This document shows positions 61,601-62,642 of a DNA stretch of 64,000 bases, one piece after another. Position 1 is the stretch's first letter, and each line of letters begins with the position of its first letter. A program made the position numbers and the translations under genes. Where the stretch lies: NCBI GenBank assembly GCA_022828595.1, contig JAKGHH010000004.1:55206422-55270421 (forward strand), read 5' to 3'. This DNA is from Nelumbo lutea (lineage: Eukaryota; Streptophyta; Magnoliopsida; Proteales; Nelumbonaceae). The notes beneath the pieces were generated by a model. That model did no database searches and was not told where the DNA came from. It saw nothing but the letters and a program-made list of their open reading frames with translations.

Positions 61601-62642
61601 CAAGGTAGGAGAAAAGAACAAATAAACAAATAAACTCGTCCCATAATTATTAATGATATAAAATGAAAATAACTGTGTGAAAGCAAGGAAAAAGAAAACT
61701 AGTTTGAGAATGTTAGATCCACAAACCATTAATTTGAGAAAGGAAGAAAATCACAAAAGGTCAATATTTTTAGTCTTTGTAAAGTTTCTCTTGCAAGCAA
61801 GAAAAGAAAAATACTTATAAGTATGGTTTGAAACTTTGGGCTTGGTTGGTCACAGATCATTTTTCTGCATCTTTTCCAAATAATTATGGTCCATCCTCTC
61901 TCAAATTAATGTAACTGACCATAAAAATTAATCAAAATTTTGACCAAAAAAAGGACATGTTTCACTAAAGCAAGAATTACTTTTTTCCGAATGTTGGGAT
62001 CTCGAAATTGAAGCAATCTTTCCACTTCAGGTGCAAGATCACGAGCCATTTCTGCTGAACAAATATTACCTAGAGCACAAAGAGCAAGCCCCACGATATA
62101 CTGGTTTGAATGATTTAGGTCTCTGTGCAGATGTTAAGGATTCTCTTCAAAGTAAAGCATATTCCTTTTTTTCCTTTGGTTTCCTTCATACGTAAGAGAA
62201 AGAATCTTTGATTCATCCAAAAAGAACAAAAACGAATATATTTAGCTCATTGTGAAGTGGTTAATTACCATAAAGGAAATTATGCAATTAGTCAATTAGT
62301 TAAGCACATTACTAGCAATCAGTTAAAATCATAGGATACTGTTTCAGAGAGTTTGTAACCAGCATAAGAACTTCTTGTCTTTCATCAAGAAGCAACATGA
62401 GACCAAGATATCCTATCCTCTTTTCTGGAAACCCAGAAGATGCTATCAACTTTAAGCACTCCATTTGACCAAAATGTGTGGGATAACCAAGCATGTGAAT
62501 GAACATGAGCTTTGCCAGGTTTCGGTGACGATAATCTTGGTCATTCTCACTAACTGCAGCACGAATGGCAGCACATTCCTTTCTCACAACTGCACGTTCT
62601 TCTGCAGCAGTTTTGCAAGCACGTATTGCTCGAATCATATCC
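10710..62642 (-). CDS. AP1G: AP-1 complex subunit gamma (gamma-adaptin), 17 visible exons, 5' end missing
   Basis: Large subunit of the AP-1 adaptor that recruits clathrin and sorts cargo at the trans-Golgi network. Coding join on the minus strand: 62642-62340, 62122-61981, 61550-61377, 58747-58568, 44111-43957, 39051-38961, 36345-36182, 35354-35300, 33634-33512, 32991-32896, 31263-31136, 25130-25026, 24939-24683, 23407-23159, 23039-22864, 17780-17676, 10805-10710. All phases agree, giving 865 residues and a TAA stop. Domains (visible numbering): adaptin trunk of helical repeats 1-570; hinge about 575-745 with clathrin-box-like LVDLLDL, DLLGVDL and MLLDLL; gamma-ear about 745-865. Known plant gamma-adaptins are about 876 residues, so only a short first exon (about a dozen residues) is missing. 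It was not found up to 64,000, and intron 1 probably extends beyond the window. Introns total about 49 kb and are loaded with transposons. Paralogue (gamma-1 or gamma-2) not resolved. Confidence 0.95.
10806..12000 (-). other. Intron 16, part without recognised coding remnant
   Basis: AT-rich intronic sequence with oligo-T runs. The one structured piece is the direct repeat at 11707-11900, listed separately. No protein-like frame. Confidence 0.5.
11707..11900 (+). repeat. Short direct repeat cluster in intron 16
   Basis: A 36-base unit beginning CAATATGATACCTGTCAAAA and ending ...CACTCAAGA occurs at 11737-11772 and again 81 bases later at 11818. A partial third copy (TTATAAGCACTCAAGATATG) starts near 11876. 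ACTAGCCATCAA also occurs twice. It looks like local duplication with small rearrangements. Confidence 0.8.
12035..13858 (+). pseudogene. Truncated Ty1/Copia gag-pol fragment
   Basis: It encodes, in order: a Copia gag segment (12048-12578, [18 protein letters not shown] ... [12 protein letters not shown]), a degenerate zinc-knuckle region in shifted frames (12559-12780), a protease remnant with DSRASNHM where DSGA is expected, the GAG-pre-integrase segment with the HHCC zinc site ([15 protein letters not shown] ... CHTCQLSKY), and the first part of the integrase core ([16 protein letters not shown] ... [10 protein letters not shown]). A stop interrupts just before SDNAKEYF at about 13820. It ends at 13858 beside a (TA)n run. 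Reverse transcriptase, RNase H and LTRs are missing. It is related to the element at 45-50 kb. The protease Gly-to-Arg change and frameshifts make it inactive. Confidence 0.88.
13857..13882. repeat. (TA)n microsatellite at the Copia truncation point
   Basis: An alternating TA run marks exactly where the Copia integrase frame stops. This suggests that breakage or deletion occurred at the repeat. The pyrimidine-rich sequence that follows (13915-13995) has no recognised identity. Confidence 0.75.
15073..15553 (-). mobile_element. Minus-strand L1 tail inserted in the plus-strand L1
   Basis: The minus strand encodes an RNase H tail ([20 protein letters not shown] ... [16 protein letters not shown]) and ends at low coordinates in an A-rich tail, seen as a T run at 15,076-15,092. 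It splits the host L1 between LIKSVLL and MRDFLW, so it is a 5'-truncated insertion in the opposite orientation. The A run at 15,544-15,555 belongs near its other border. Confidence 0.65.
15885..16035 (+). mobile_element. RTE-type LINE 3' end with ATG-repeat tail
   Basis: The frame reads [15 protein letters not shown], then [11 protein letters not shown] and IHVSDPI. This matches the C-terminus of plant RTE-clade reverse transcriptases (GRP..TW ... MA ... V.DP). It ends in GGCATGATGATGATT, a short trinucleotide tail as RTE elements carry instead of poly-A. It sits inside the L1 remnant. Confidence 0.6.
16963..17599 (+). mobile_element. 5'-truncated L1 tail (RNase H + poly-A) with target duplication
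   Basis: Bounded by near-identical 16-bp duplications: AGAAGCTATCTAATTA at 16963-16978 and AGAAGCCATCTAATGA at 17584-17599. Inside is the L1 RNase H domain ([20 protein letters not shown] ... [17 protein letters not shown]), a 3' end with AATAAAATAG, and about 19 A's (17566-17584). At the 5' end a 21-base segment is duplicated (16974-16994 and 17040-17060), a typical scar of 5' template switching. The element lies 75-90 bases from the exon 16 splice donor, within intron 16. Confidence 0.88.
17676..17780 (-). CDS. AP1G: Gamma-adaptin visible exon 16 (ear domain)
   Basis: Residues 800-834, [20 protein letters not shown] to VTNSQHGQ. Acceptor CCACAG/TTTGTC, donor CAG/GTATTG, 35 codons in phase 0. 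An L1 tail is inserted only about 75-90 bases downstream of this donor. Confidence 0.95.
17781..18430 (-). other. Intron 15 proximal part, no transposon recognised
   Basis: Non-coding intron sequence next to exon 16, with a run of 16 G's at 18132-18147 on the plus strand. Long G runs are frequent assembly and sequencing trouble spots. Confidence 0.6.
18132..18147 (+). repeat. Poly-G run of 16 bases
   Basis: Sixteen consecutive G's in an otherwise AT-rich intron. Length uncertain, as such tracts are error-prone. Confidence 0.9.
18441..18628. mobile_element. Degenerate copy of the CAAGGTTCAAAG MITE family
   Basis: Starts CAAGGTTTAAAATTTTGC and ends TACGATTTGAACTCTG, with internal GTATCAGGCCAATACG motifs like the better copies at 20.3, 38.3, 51.1 and 53.7 kb. 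Flanking 8-mers match only weakly. An alternative right end is at about 20,049 (ATACTTTGAACCCTG), with flanks GCCAAGAA and GTCAAGAG (6 of 8). This would make the whole 18.4-20.0 kb an element with later insertions. Confidence 0.45.
18510..19733. repeat. Recent 0.61-kb tandem duplication in intron 15
   Basis: The sequence from TGTGGAACACATAGAAACCC (18510) to the junction at about 19120 is repeated almost without change from 19121 to about 19733. By eye the only difference is near the T run (TTTTTTTTATTTATTTG versus TTTTTTAAGGATTTATTTG). Both breakpoints share ATGT, so a microhomology-based duplication fits. The unit includes the start of a second inverted-repeat element rich in AAGGCGC motifs. 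Confidence 0.92.
19509..19983. mobile_element. GCGC-rich inverted-repeat element (hAT-like)
   Basis: Begins AATGTTTTAAAAGTGCAAGG and ends GCGCACCTTTTAAATCACTA(T), an imperfect inverted repeat. Flanking 8-mers are GTGTATCC (19501-19508) and GCGTATCC (19984-19991), 7 of 8 identical, which fits the 8-bp target duplication of hAT-type transposons. No transposase. The left end also occurs in the preceding tandem copy near 18896. Confidence 0.65.
20281..20531. mobile_element. hAT-like MITE, perfect 8-bp target duplication
   Basis: The element runs from CATGGTTCAAAGTACGAGTA to TATCGATACTAAGAACCTTG. It is flanked by identical CTTAGACA on both sides (20273-20280 and 20532-20539). Same terminal family as the copies at 38.3, 51.1 and 53.7 kb. 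Its right end is included in the adjacent 133-bp tandem duplication. Confidence 0.85.
20510..20775. repeat. 133-bp tandem duplication
   Basis: Two adjacent copies, 20510-20642 and 20643-20775, both starting TGTATCGATACTAAGAAC and both ending CTCAGGTGGGT. A handful of substitutions separate them (for example CCTTGC versus CATTGC, ATGGACA versus ATGTACA). The first copy includes the right end of the MITE, so the duplication happened after that insertion. Confidence 0.92.
21204..21887. mobile_element. Third GCGC-rich inverted-repeat element copy
   Basis: Begins CCAGTGTTTTAAAAGCGCAA and shares internal blocks (TTTTTGAAGCAAGGCG, then AACCTATTATCT) with the element at 19.5 kb. It ends near AAGCGCAAGGCACACCAAGC and GTGCCTTTTGAAAGTGCTAG. 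No clear target duplication, and more diverged than the tandem pair. Confidence 0.55.
21890..22863 (-). other. Intron 15 distal part, nothing recognised
   Basis: Non-coding intron sequence up to the donor of exon 15. Short open frames here match nothing and lack any codon or motif support. Confidence 0.5.
22864..23039 (-). CDS. AP1G: Gamma-adaptin visible exon 15 (start of ear domain)
   Basis: Residues 742-799, [20 protein letters not shown] to FIFQAAVPK. This is the first half of the gamma-ear beta-sandwich that binds accessory proteins. Acceptor AACAG/GAGACG, donor AAG/GTAACA. Confidence 0.95.
23159..23407 (-). CDS. AP1G: Gamma-adaptin visible exon 14 (hinge)
   Basis: Residues 658-741, [20 protein letters not shown] to [16 protein letters not shown], still the flexible hinge, with two further LLDLL/DLLDG motifs. 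Acceptor GTAAAG/GCACAA, donor CAG/GTAACA. The open frame on the opposite strand here is only a shadow. Confidence 0.93.
23408..24682 (-). other. Intron 13, no coding remnant recognised
   Basis: An AT-rich intron. A patch at 23,720-24,060 repeats words such as GGTATCTGGGTATCAT and ACATGGACATGG, suggesting another decayed short inverted-repeat element. I could not delimit it. Confidence 0.5.
24683..24939 (-). CDS. AP1G: Gamma-adaptin visible exon 13 (hinge)
   Basis: Residues 573-657, [18 protein letters not shown] to [11 protein letters not shown]. It holds the hinge with clathrin-box-like motifs LVDLLDL and DLLGVDL in Ser/Pro/Ala-rich sequence. Acceptor GCAG/GTCTTC, donor CAG/GTAATT. Confidence 0.93.
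24940..25025 (-). other. AP1G: 86-bp GC-AG intron of gamma-adaptin
   Basis: The intron begins GCAAGTATTTG and ends TTCATATGTGCAG... on the minus strand. Removing it joins AG to G as the Arg codon of [10 protein letters not shown], which is in frame. GC-AG introns are recognised by the normal major spliceosome and usually have, as here, an otherwise near-perfect donor (AG/GCAAGT). Confidence 0.88.
25026..25130 (-). CDS. AP1G: Gamma-adaptin visible exon 12 (GC splice donor)
   Basis: Residues 538-572, [20 protein letters not shown] to KHQNIR, the end of the trunk. Acceptor TGCAG/GAGGA. The donor is AG/GCAAGT, the typical form of the rare GC-AG intron class. The next exon continues in frame ([11 protein letters not shown]) across an 86-base intron. 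Confidence 0.93.
26040..26240 (+). pseudogene. L1 RNase H C-terminal fragment
   Basis: The reading is [13 protein letters not shown], then after stops [20 protein letters not shown] with QGVLW. This is the C-terminal RNase H signature (W.RR.AN.LAD.LAKQG) of the L1 family in this gene. It is broken by frameshifts and lies just upstream of the larger L1 in intron 11. Confidence 0.65.
26534..28824 (+). pseudogene. L1 ORF1 (gag-like) remnant
   Basis: Four successive open segments in different frames (26,534-27,049; 27,053-27,748; 27,876-28,550; 28,468-28,821) together look like an ORF1 of a plant L1. The RNA-binding-like part contains [19 protein letters not shown] and [16 protein letters not shown], followed by a long charged, low-complexity C-terminus. 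The stops between them indicate decay. Confidence 0.65.
29015..29640 (+). pseudogene. L1 endonuclease domain remnant
   Basis: Starts [12 protein letters not shown] directly followed by [20 protein letters not shown]. About eight residues of the usual NVRGLG...K segment are deleted. The catalytic-type motifs GGDFNVIRF (about 29,352) and ISDHCPIRL (about 29,605) are present, but a frameshift near 29,340 and a stop at 29,556 break the frame. Confidence 0.8.
29901..30764 (+). pseudogene. L1 reverse transcriptase, N-terminal half fused to the C-terminal tail
   Basis: An open 287-codon segment: [20 protein letters not shown], then [37 protein letters not shown], and [20 protein letters not shown], reaching [20 protein letters not shown]. 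It then abruptly becomes QGSLFWAML and stops. LFWA.L is how other copies here end after RNase H, so a deletion removed everything from the palm to the RNase H end, including the polymerase DD motif. Confidence 0.85.
31136..31263 (-). CDS. AP1G: Gamma-adaptin visible exon 11
   Basis: Residues 495-537, [20 protein letters not shown] to SSRFPSCSA, with the final Ala codon split. Acceptor TATCAG/GTAACA, donor GC/GTAAGT. The downstream 6-kb intron 11 contains an internally deleted L1. Confidence 0.95.
31264..32300 (-). other. Intron 10, part without recognised element
   Basis: AT-rich intron sequence. No protein-like frame was seen apart from the L1 fragment that follows at 32.3-32.7 kb. Confidence 0.5.
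32300..32670 (-). pseudogene. L1 RNase H fragment, minus strand
   Basis: The minus strand reads [19 protein letters not shown] (shifted frame), then [20 protein letters not shown] and [17 protein letters not shown]. This is the RNase H domain of the L1 family with its DG...E...D pattern. A weak A-rich 3' end lies near 32,300. One frameshift at about 32,600. Confidence 0.8.
32896..32991 (-). CDS. AP1G: Gamma-adaptin visible exon 10
   Basis: Residues 463-494, [20 protein letters not shown] to DKEDPIT. Acceptor TCAG/GAAATT, donor ACT/GTAAGT, 32 codons in phase 0. Confidence 0.95.
33143..33473. mobile_element. MITE filling most of intron 9
   Basis: The left end GAGCCCGTTTGGCGCATCTT and the right end (reverse complement) GGGCCTGTTTGGCGCGTCTT form inverted repeats. 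The inside is GC-rich with repeated AAGACGCG / CGCGTCTT. It occupies about 330 of the 520 intron bases. The target duplication could not be fixed, so it may be hAT-like or PIF/Harbinger-like. Confidence 0.75.
33512..33634 (-). CDS. AP1G: Gamma-adaptin visible exon 9
   Basis: Residues 422-462, [20 protein letters not shown] to AFQISSEQ. Acceptor TCTAG/GCTGG, donor CAG/GTACTT, 41 codons in phase 0. The intron that follows is 520 bases and consists mostly of one MITE. Confidence 0.95.
33635..35299 (-). other. Intron 8, no coding remnant recognised
   Basis: Only AT-rich intronic sequence was seen. The stretch 34,600-35,000 contains CCC-rich words that look like an old repeat but has no assignable ends. 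Confidence 0.5.
35300..35354 (-). CDS. AP1G: Gamma-adaptin visible exon 8
   Basis: A 55-base micro-scale exon encoding [18 protein letters not shown] (residues 404-421). Acceptor CACAG/GTTTTC, donor GAG/GTAAGC. Too short to be found as an open frame alone; located by similarity and phase. Confidence 0.93.
35355..36181 (-). other. Intron 7, nothing recognised
   Basis: Non-coding sequence between two short exons. No inverted repeat, poly-A tail or protein remnant noted. Confidence 0.5.
36182..36345 (-). CDS. AP1G: Gamma-adaptin visible exon 7
   Basis: Residues 349-402, [20 protein letters not shown] to KICSIVE, with the Lys codon split into exon 8. Acceptor TACAG/GATTCA, donor AAAA/GTAAGT (a strong donor). 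Confidence 0.95.
36735..37305 (+). mobile_element. 5'-truncated L1 tail in intron 6
   Basis: The plus strand encodes [28 protein letters not shown], then in a shifted frame [20 protein letters not shown], the RNase H domain. It ends with AATAAAACTCAATTTATTCA then TCAAAAAAAAG (37,253-37,282). Flanks are both A-rich ending in GACTT (36,735-36,760 and about 37,276-37,300), a probable target duplication. Confidence 0.78.
37339..37445 (+). mobile_element. Very short L1 3' end with 16-bp target duplication
   Basis: About 107 bases ending in GATAAAAAAAAA. They are flanked by ATACTAGAGTACTTCT (37323-37338) and ATACTACAGTACTTCT (37446-37461), one mismatch in 16. It carries only the 3' untranslated end of a LINE, showing extreme 5' truncation. 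Confidence 0.75.
37536..37775 (-). pseudogene. L1 RNase H C-terminal fragment, minus strand
   Basis: The minus strand reads [20 protein letters not shown] followed by KTGVMRQ, the end of the RNase H domain (W.RR..NG.A..LAK.GV.RQ). The remainder toward 37,536 would be its 3' tail. Confidence 0.7.
37930..38700 (+). pseudogene. Second LINE-type RNase H domain, split by a MITE
   Basis: It reads [30 protein letters not shown], then after a stop AHAER and FALEHAQVS. This is an RNase H fold of a lineage different from the [13 protein letters not shown] type. The frame is cut at 38,266 by a 234-bp MITE. It resumes at 38,501 with [20 protein letters not shown] and [19 protein letters not shown], ending in TAG and an A-run tail (38,692-38,700). 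Confidence 0.75.
38267..38500. mobile_element. hAT-like MITE inside a LINE RNase H gene
   Basis: Starts CAAGGTTCAAAGTTCCGATA and ends TATCAATATTTTGAATCTTG. Flanked by GTTGTATG (38259-38266) and GTTGCATG (38501-38508), an 8-bp target duplication with one mismatch. The interior has TACGCCCCTACAGTGGGTG, almost identical to the copy at 53.7 kb. Confidence 0.85.
38961..39051 (-). CDS. AP1G: Gamma-adaptin visible exon 6
   Basis: Residues 319-348, [20 protein letters not shown] to TILECVK. Acceptor TCAG/GTATGT, donor AAG/GTACTG. The 4.9-kb intron upstream and the 2.6-kb intron downstream both carry LINE and MITE insertions. Confidence 0.95.
39347..39790 (-). mobile_element. 5'-truncated L1 tail with perfect 20-bp target duplication
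   Basis: GTGAAACAAGAAATGTTGTT occurs exactly at 39347-39366 and 39771-39790. Between them, on the minus strand, is the RNase H domain ([20 protein letters not shown] ... [16 protein letters not shown]) followed in shifted frame by [11 protein letters not shown] and QLFWALL, then a poly-A tail (T run at 39,363-39,372). The flawless duplication suggests a young insertion. It lies in intron 5. Confidence 0.93.
39900..40340 (-). mobile_element. Solo-LTR-like fragment, minus strand
   Basis: On the minus strand CTATAAATAG (40,214-40,224) is followed about 50 bases later by GAAATAAAGTTTGG (about 40,170), the order of TATA box and polyadenylation signal in plant LTRs. Neither ends nor a target duplication were established. 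Confidence 0.35.
40363..40591 (-). mobile_element. 5'-truncated L1 tail with 16-bp target duplication
   Basis: TCTAATATTAAACTTT is identical at 40363-40378 and 40576-40591. Between them, on the minus strand, are the last codons of RNase H ([20 protein letters not shown], then [10 protein letters not shown] stop), the 3' tail and a poly-A (T run 40,376-40,383). The element is only about 200 bases long. Confidence 0.92.
41076..41810. mobile_element. PIF/Harbinger-like MITE with internal minisatellite
   Basis: The left end TGGTTCGTTTGGTTGCTGAG and the right end (reverse complement) CAGTCTGTTTGGTTTATGCT are similar, and both are flanked by TAA (41073-41075, 41811-41813). This fits the 3-bp TAA/TTA target duplication of PIF/Harbinger elements. 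The centre holds the minisatellite listed next. No transposase seen; the open frames inside come from the repeats. Confidence 0.65.
41220..41545 (+). repeat. Minisatellite of GGAAGCCGTTTTCTGGAAGA units
   Basis: The word GGAAGCCGTTTTCTGGAAGA or close variants recurs at about 41,228, 41,331, 41,370, 41,455 and 41,498. The spacers are rich in GGTGGAAGAACG and AGATCTGGAAGAGG. Unit spacing is irregular, so this is a degenerate array rather than a clean tandem repeat. Confidence 0.8.
41870..42110 (+). pseudogene. LINE fragment downstream of the zinc-binding domain
   Basis: In shifting frames the plus strand reads SKTVWSF, then [20 protein letters not shown] with [12 protein letters not shown]. This resembles the IW.ERN.R.FE segment after the reverse transcriptase zinc-binding domain. 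It starts right after the MITE at 41,076-41,810. Confidence 0.5.
42110..43200 (-). other. Intron 5, part without recognised element
   Basis: Moderately AT-rich intronic sequence. No frame, inverted repeat or tail could be assigned. Confidence 0.45.
43190..43320 (+). pseudogene. Small Copia protease/pre-integrase fragment
   Basis: The plus strand reads [25 protein letters not shown]. This resembles the HVP.I.KNLLSV.QFT segment between protease and integrase of Copia polyproteins. Very short and isolated, so only a tentative call. Confidence 0.4.
43957..44111 (-). CDS. AP1G: Gamma-adaptin visible exon 5
   Basis: Residues 267-318, [18 protein letters not shown] to [12 protein letters not shown]. 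Acceptor TATAG/GTTGCA, donor AAG/GTTAGT. The last Arg codon is split with exon 6. Confidence 0.95.
44284..44480 (+). pseudogene. L1 RNase H N-terminal fragment, plus strand
   Basis: It reads [20 protein letters not shown], the start of the L1 RNase H domain, then loses similarity. It lies 170 bases from the acceptor of exon 5, in intron 4. Confidence 0.6.
44560..44810 (-). pseudogene. L1 RNase H C-terminal fragment, minus strand
   Basis: The minus strand reads [20 protein letters not shown] followed by a hydrophobic nonsense tail. ADGLSK corresponds to AD.LAK of related copies. It faces the plus-strand fragment just to its left. Confidence 0.6.
45041..45387 (+). repeat. 5' LTR of the Copia element
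   Basis: Starts TGTTGAGTGG and ends GGTTTCTACT. It contains TATAAATAG (about 45,228) as a promoter candidate. It ends in TACT rather than the canonical CA, and the same end is present in the 3' LTR. Confidence 0.95.
45388..45402 (+). other. Primer-binding site of the Copia element
   Basis: TGGTATTAGAGCAGG, complementary (one mismatch in the usual TGGTATCAGAGC core) to the 3' end region of initiator tRNA-Met, directly abutting the 5' LTR. Confidence 0.85.
45846..46787 (+). pseudogene. Copia gag
   Basis: The start is chosen at MEGHKVEY; the open frame extends further upstream but without similarity. The N-terminal motif [20 protein letters not shown], the gag core ([15 protein letters not shown] ... 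[10 protein letters not shown]) and a CX2CX4HX4C zinc knuckle ([14 protein letters not shown]) are intact. The frame then ends early because one C appears to be missing in the C run at about 46,740; the protein continues ([12 protein letters not shown]) in another frame. Confidence 0.88.
46750..47675 (+). pseudogene. Copia protease and integrase N-terminal part
   Basis: The linker and protease stretch reads up to SPWNIDS. The expected DSGA..HM catalytic motif is then replaced by a small deletion (about 46,985-47,000) that shifts the frame to [20 protein letters not shown]. The integrase zinc site HNRLGHLSF ... CEGCELGKH and the first catalytic Asp (HLDVWGP) are intact. A one-base deletion at about 47,663 (MKTR/DEVP) shifts the frame again. 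Confidence 0.88.
47677..48900 (+). pseudogene. Copia integrase core to reverse transcriptase start
   Basis: Encodes the second and third integrase catalytic residues (RSDNAREYF and [15 protein letters not shown]), the linker, and the beginning of the reverse transcriptase ([20 protein letters not shown] ... ASLVAKGYT). It is ended by TAG at 48,898-48,900, where Gln is expected (KGYTQ), probably a CAG-to-TAG change. The downstream frame is the same. Confidence 0.9.
48901..50232 (+). pseudogene. Copia reverse transcriptase and RNase H
   Basis: A long open frame after the [40 protein letters not shown], the polymerase motif IVYVDDIVV (YVDD intact), and RNase H with [32 protein letters not shown] and [11 protein letters not shown]. 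It closes with a stop just before the polypurine tract, which it overlaps. This half of the polyprotein looks undamaged. Confidence 0.92.
50216..50226 (+). other. Polypurine tract of the Copia element
   Basis: TTGAGGGGGAG immediately before the 3' LTR, the plus-strand primer site for reverse transcription. It overlaps the last codons of the polyprotein. Confidence 0.85.
50227..50573 (+). repeat. 3' LTR of the Copia element
   Basis: Same length as the 5' LTR (347 bases), differing by eye at 11 positions (for example CATCGATTT versus CACCAATTT and GCTGCCCAAC versus GCCGCCCTAC). Followed by the target duplication AATTG. Confidence 0.95.
51043..51500. mobile_element. hAT-like MITE, itself interrupted by a second MITE
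   Basis: Starts CATGGTTCAAAGTATCGATA and ends TATCAAAATTTTGATCCTTG. Flanked by ATTGAACC (51035-51042) and AATGAACC (51501-51508), one mismatch in 8. The copy at 51,103-51,319 sits inside it. Confidence 0.82.
51103..51319. mobile_element. Innermost hAT-like MITE, perfect 8-bp target duplication
   Basis: Starts CATGGTTTAAAGTATCGACA and ends TATCGATACTCTGAACCTTG. Flanked by identical CTTATAAC (51095-51102 and 51320-51327). This is the deepest level of a nest: gene intron, L1, inverted-repeat element, MITE, MITE. Confidence 0.88.
51892..52400 (-). pseudogene. L1 zinc-binding region (zf-RVT)
   Basis: The minus strand reads [20 protein letters not shown] and [28 protein letters not shown]. The C..C...H...C pattern is the zinc-binding domain after the L1 reverse transcriptase. 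It is part of the intron 4 L1, and the 50,782-51,891 element lies right after it. Confidence 0.85.
52554..53720 (-). pseudogene. L1 reverse transcriptase, palm and thumb
   Basis: The minus strand encodes [40 protein letters not shown], a FVDD polymerase motif ([14 protein letters not shown], about 53,225), [20 protein letters not shown] and [21 protein letters not shown] run of C's at about 53,252 and other indels break the frame. The catalytic Asp pair is preserved. Confidence 0.85.
53675..53919. mobile_element. hAT-like MITE inside L1 reverse transcriptase
   Basis: Starts CAAGGTTCAAAGTATCGACA and ends TATCGATATTTTGAACCTTG. Flanked by identical TTTAGAAC (53667-53674 and 53920-53927). It cuts the reverse transcriptase between LKKVLNKV and the following [14 protein letters not shown] segment, so the L1 was already in place when the MITE arrived. 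Confidence 0.9.
53930..54430 (-). pseudogene. L1 reverse transcriptase, N-terminal part
   Basis: The minus strand reads [40 protein letters not shown] and [20 protein letters not shown], the fingers region of L1 reverse transcriptase. It continues across the MITE to the palm segment. Confidence 0.88.
54959..55232. repeat. 137-bp perfect-looking tandem duplication in L1 endonuclease
   Basis: ATTCCTGATTGTTTGTCCAG starts both copies (54959 and 55096), and CCATATACCTC ends both. I see no difference between copies. As 137 is not a multiple of three, it shifts the L1 frame. Confidence 0.93.
55306..55338 (+). repeat. (TC)n microsatellite
   Basis: An uninterrupted alternation of T and C, 33 bases long, within the L1 endonuclease region. 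Confidence 0.95.
55720..57540 (-). pseudogene. L1 ORF1-like region
   Basis: Minus-strand frames rich in Gly, Arg and Glu, with Pro/Ser/Thr-rich shadows on the other strand. Segments such as [20 protein letters not shown] and [10 protein letters not shown] resemble the low-complexity gag-like ORF1 upstream of plant L1 endonucleases. Assigned mainly from position. Confidence 0.5.
57545..58567 (-). other. Start of intron 4, no element recognised
   Basis: AT-rich sequence immediately 3' of exon 4. No protein-like frame or clear repeat ends. Confidence 0.5.
58568..58747 (-). CDS. AP1G: Gamma-adaptin visible exon 4
   Basis: Residues 207-266, [16 protein letters not shown] to [11 protein letters not shown], including the conserved [19 protein letters not shown]. 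Acceptor CACAG/CGTTGC, donor CAG/GTTTGT. It is followed by the 14.5-kb intron 4 containing the nested transposon cluster. Confidence 0.95.
58748..59950 (-). other. Intron 3, part without recognised element
   Basis: AT-rich intronic sequence upstream of exon 4, nothing recognised. Confidence 0.5.
59960..60930 (+). pseudogene. LINE fragment, zinc-binding to RNase H, plus strand
   Basis: The plus strand reads [36 protein letters not shown] (zinc-binding region), then [12 protein letters not shown], and near 60,800 [20 protein letters not shown], the start of RNase H. Strongly decayed, in intron 3. Confidence 0.6.
60950..61376 (-). other. Intron 3 beginning, nothing recognised
   Basis: Non-coding sequence immediately 3' of exon 3 (minus strand). 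Confidence 0.5.
61377..61550 (-). CDS. AP1G: Gamma-adaptin visible exon 3
   Basis: Residues 149-206, [19 protein letters not shown] to EALEYFRK, adaptin trunk. Acceptor GTTTAG/GCGGCA, donor AAG/GTATTT, exactly 58 codons in phase 0. Confidence 0.95.
61551..61980 (-). other. Intron 2, nothing recognised
   Basis: A 430-base intron with ordinary GTAATT donor and GTTTAG acceptor and no repeat. Confidence 0.7.
61981..62122 (-). CDS. AP1G: Gamma-adaptin visible exon 2
   Basis: Residues 101-148, [20 protein letters not shown] to DPNIRKK, part of the helical trunk. The acceptor is GCACAG/AGACC and the donor AAA/GTAATT. Separated from exon 1 by only 217 bases, one of the few short introns. Confidence 0.95.
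62340..62642 (-). CDS. AP1G: Gamma-adaptin visible exon 1
   Basis: Visible residues 1-100, from [20 protein letters not shown] to MLVTNSLK, covering the N-terminal trunk. The acceptor TGCAG precedes GGATATG, and the first base completes an Arg codon from the missing upstream exon. The donor is CA/GTATCC. Sequence very close to plant AP-1 gamma. Confidence 0.95.
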
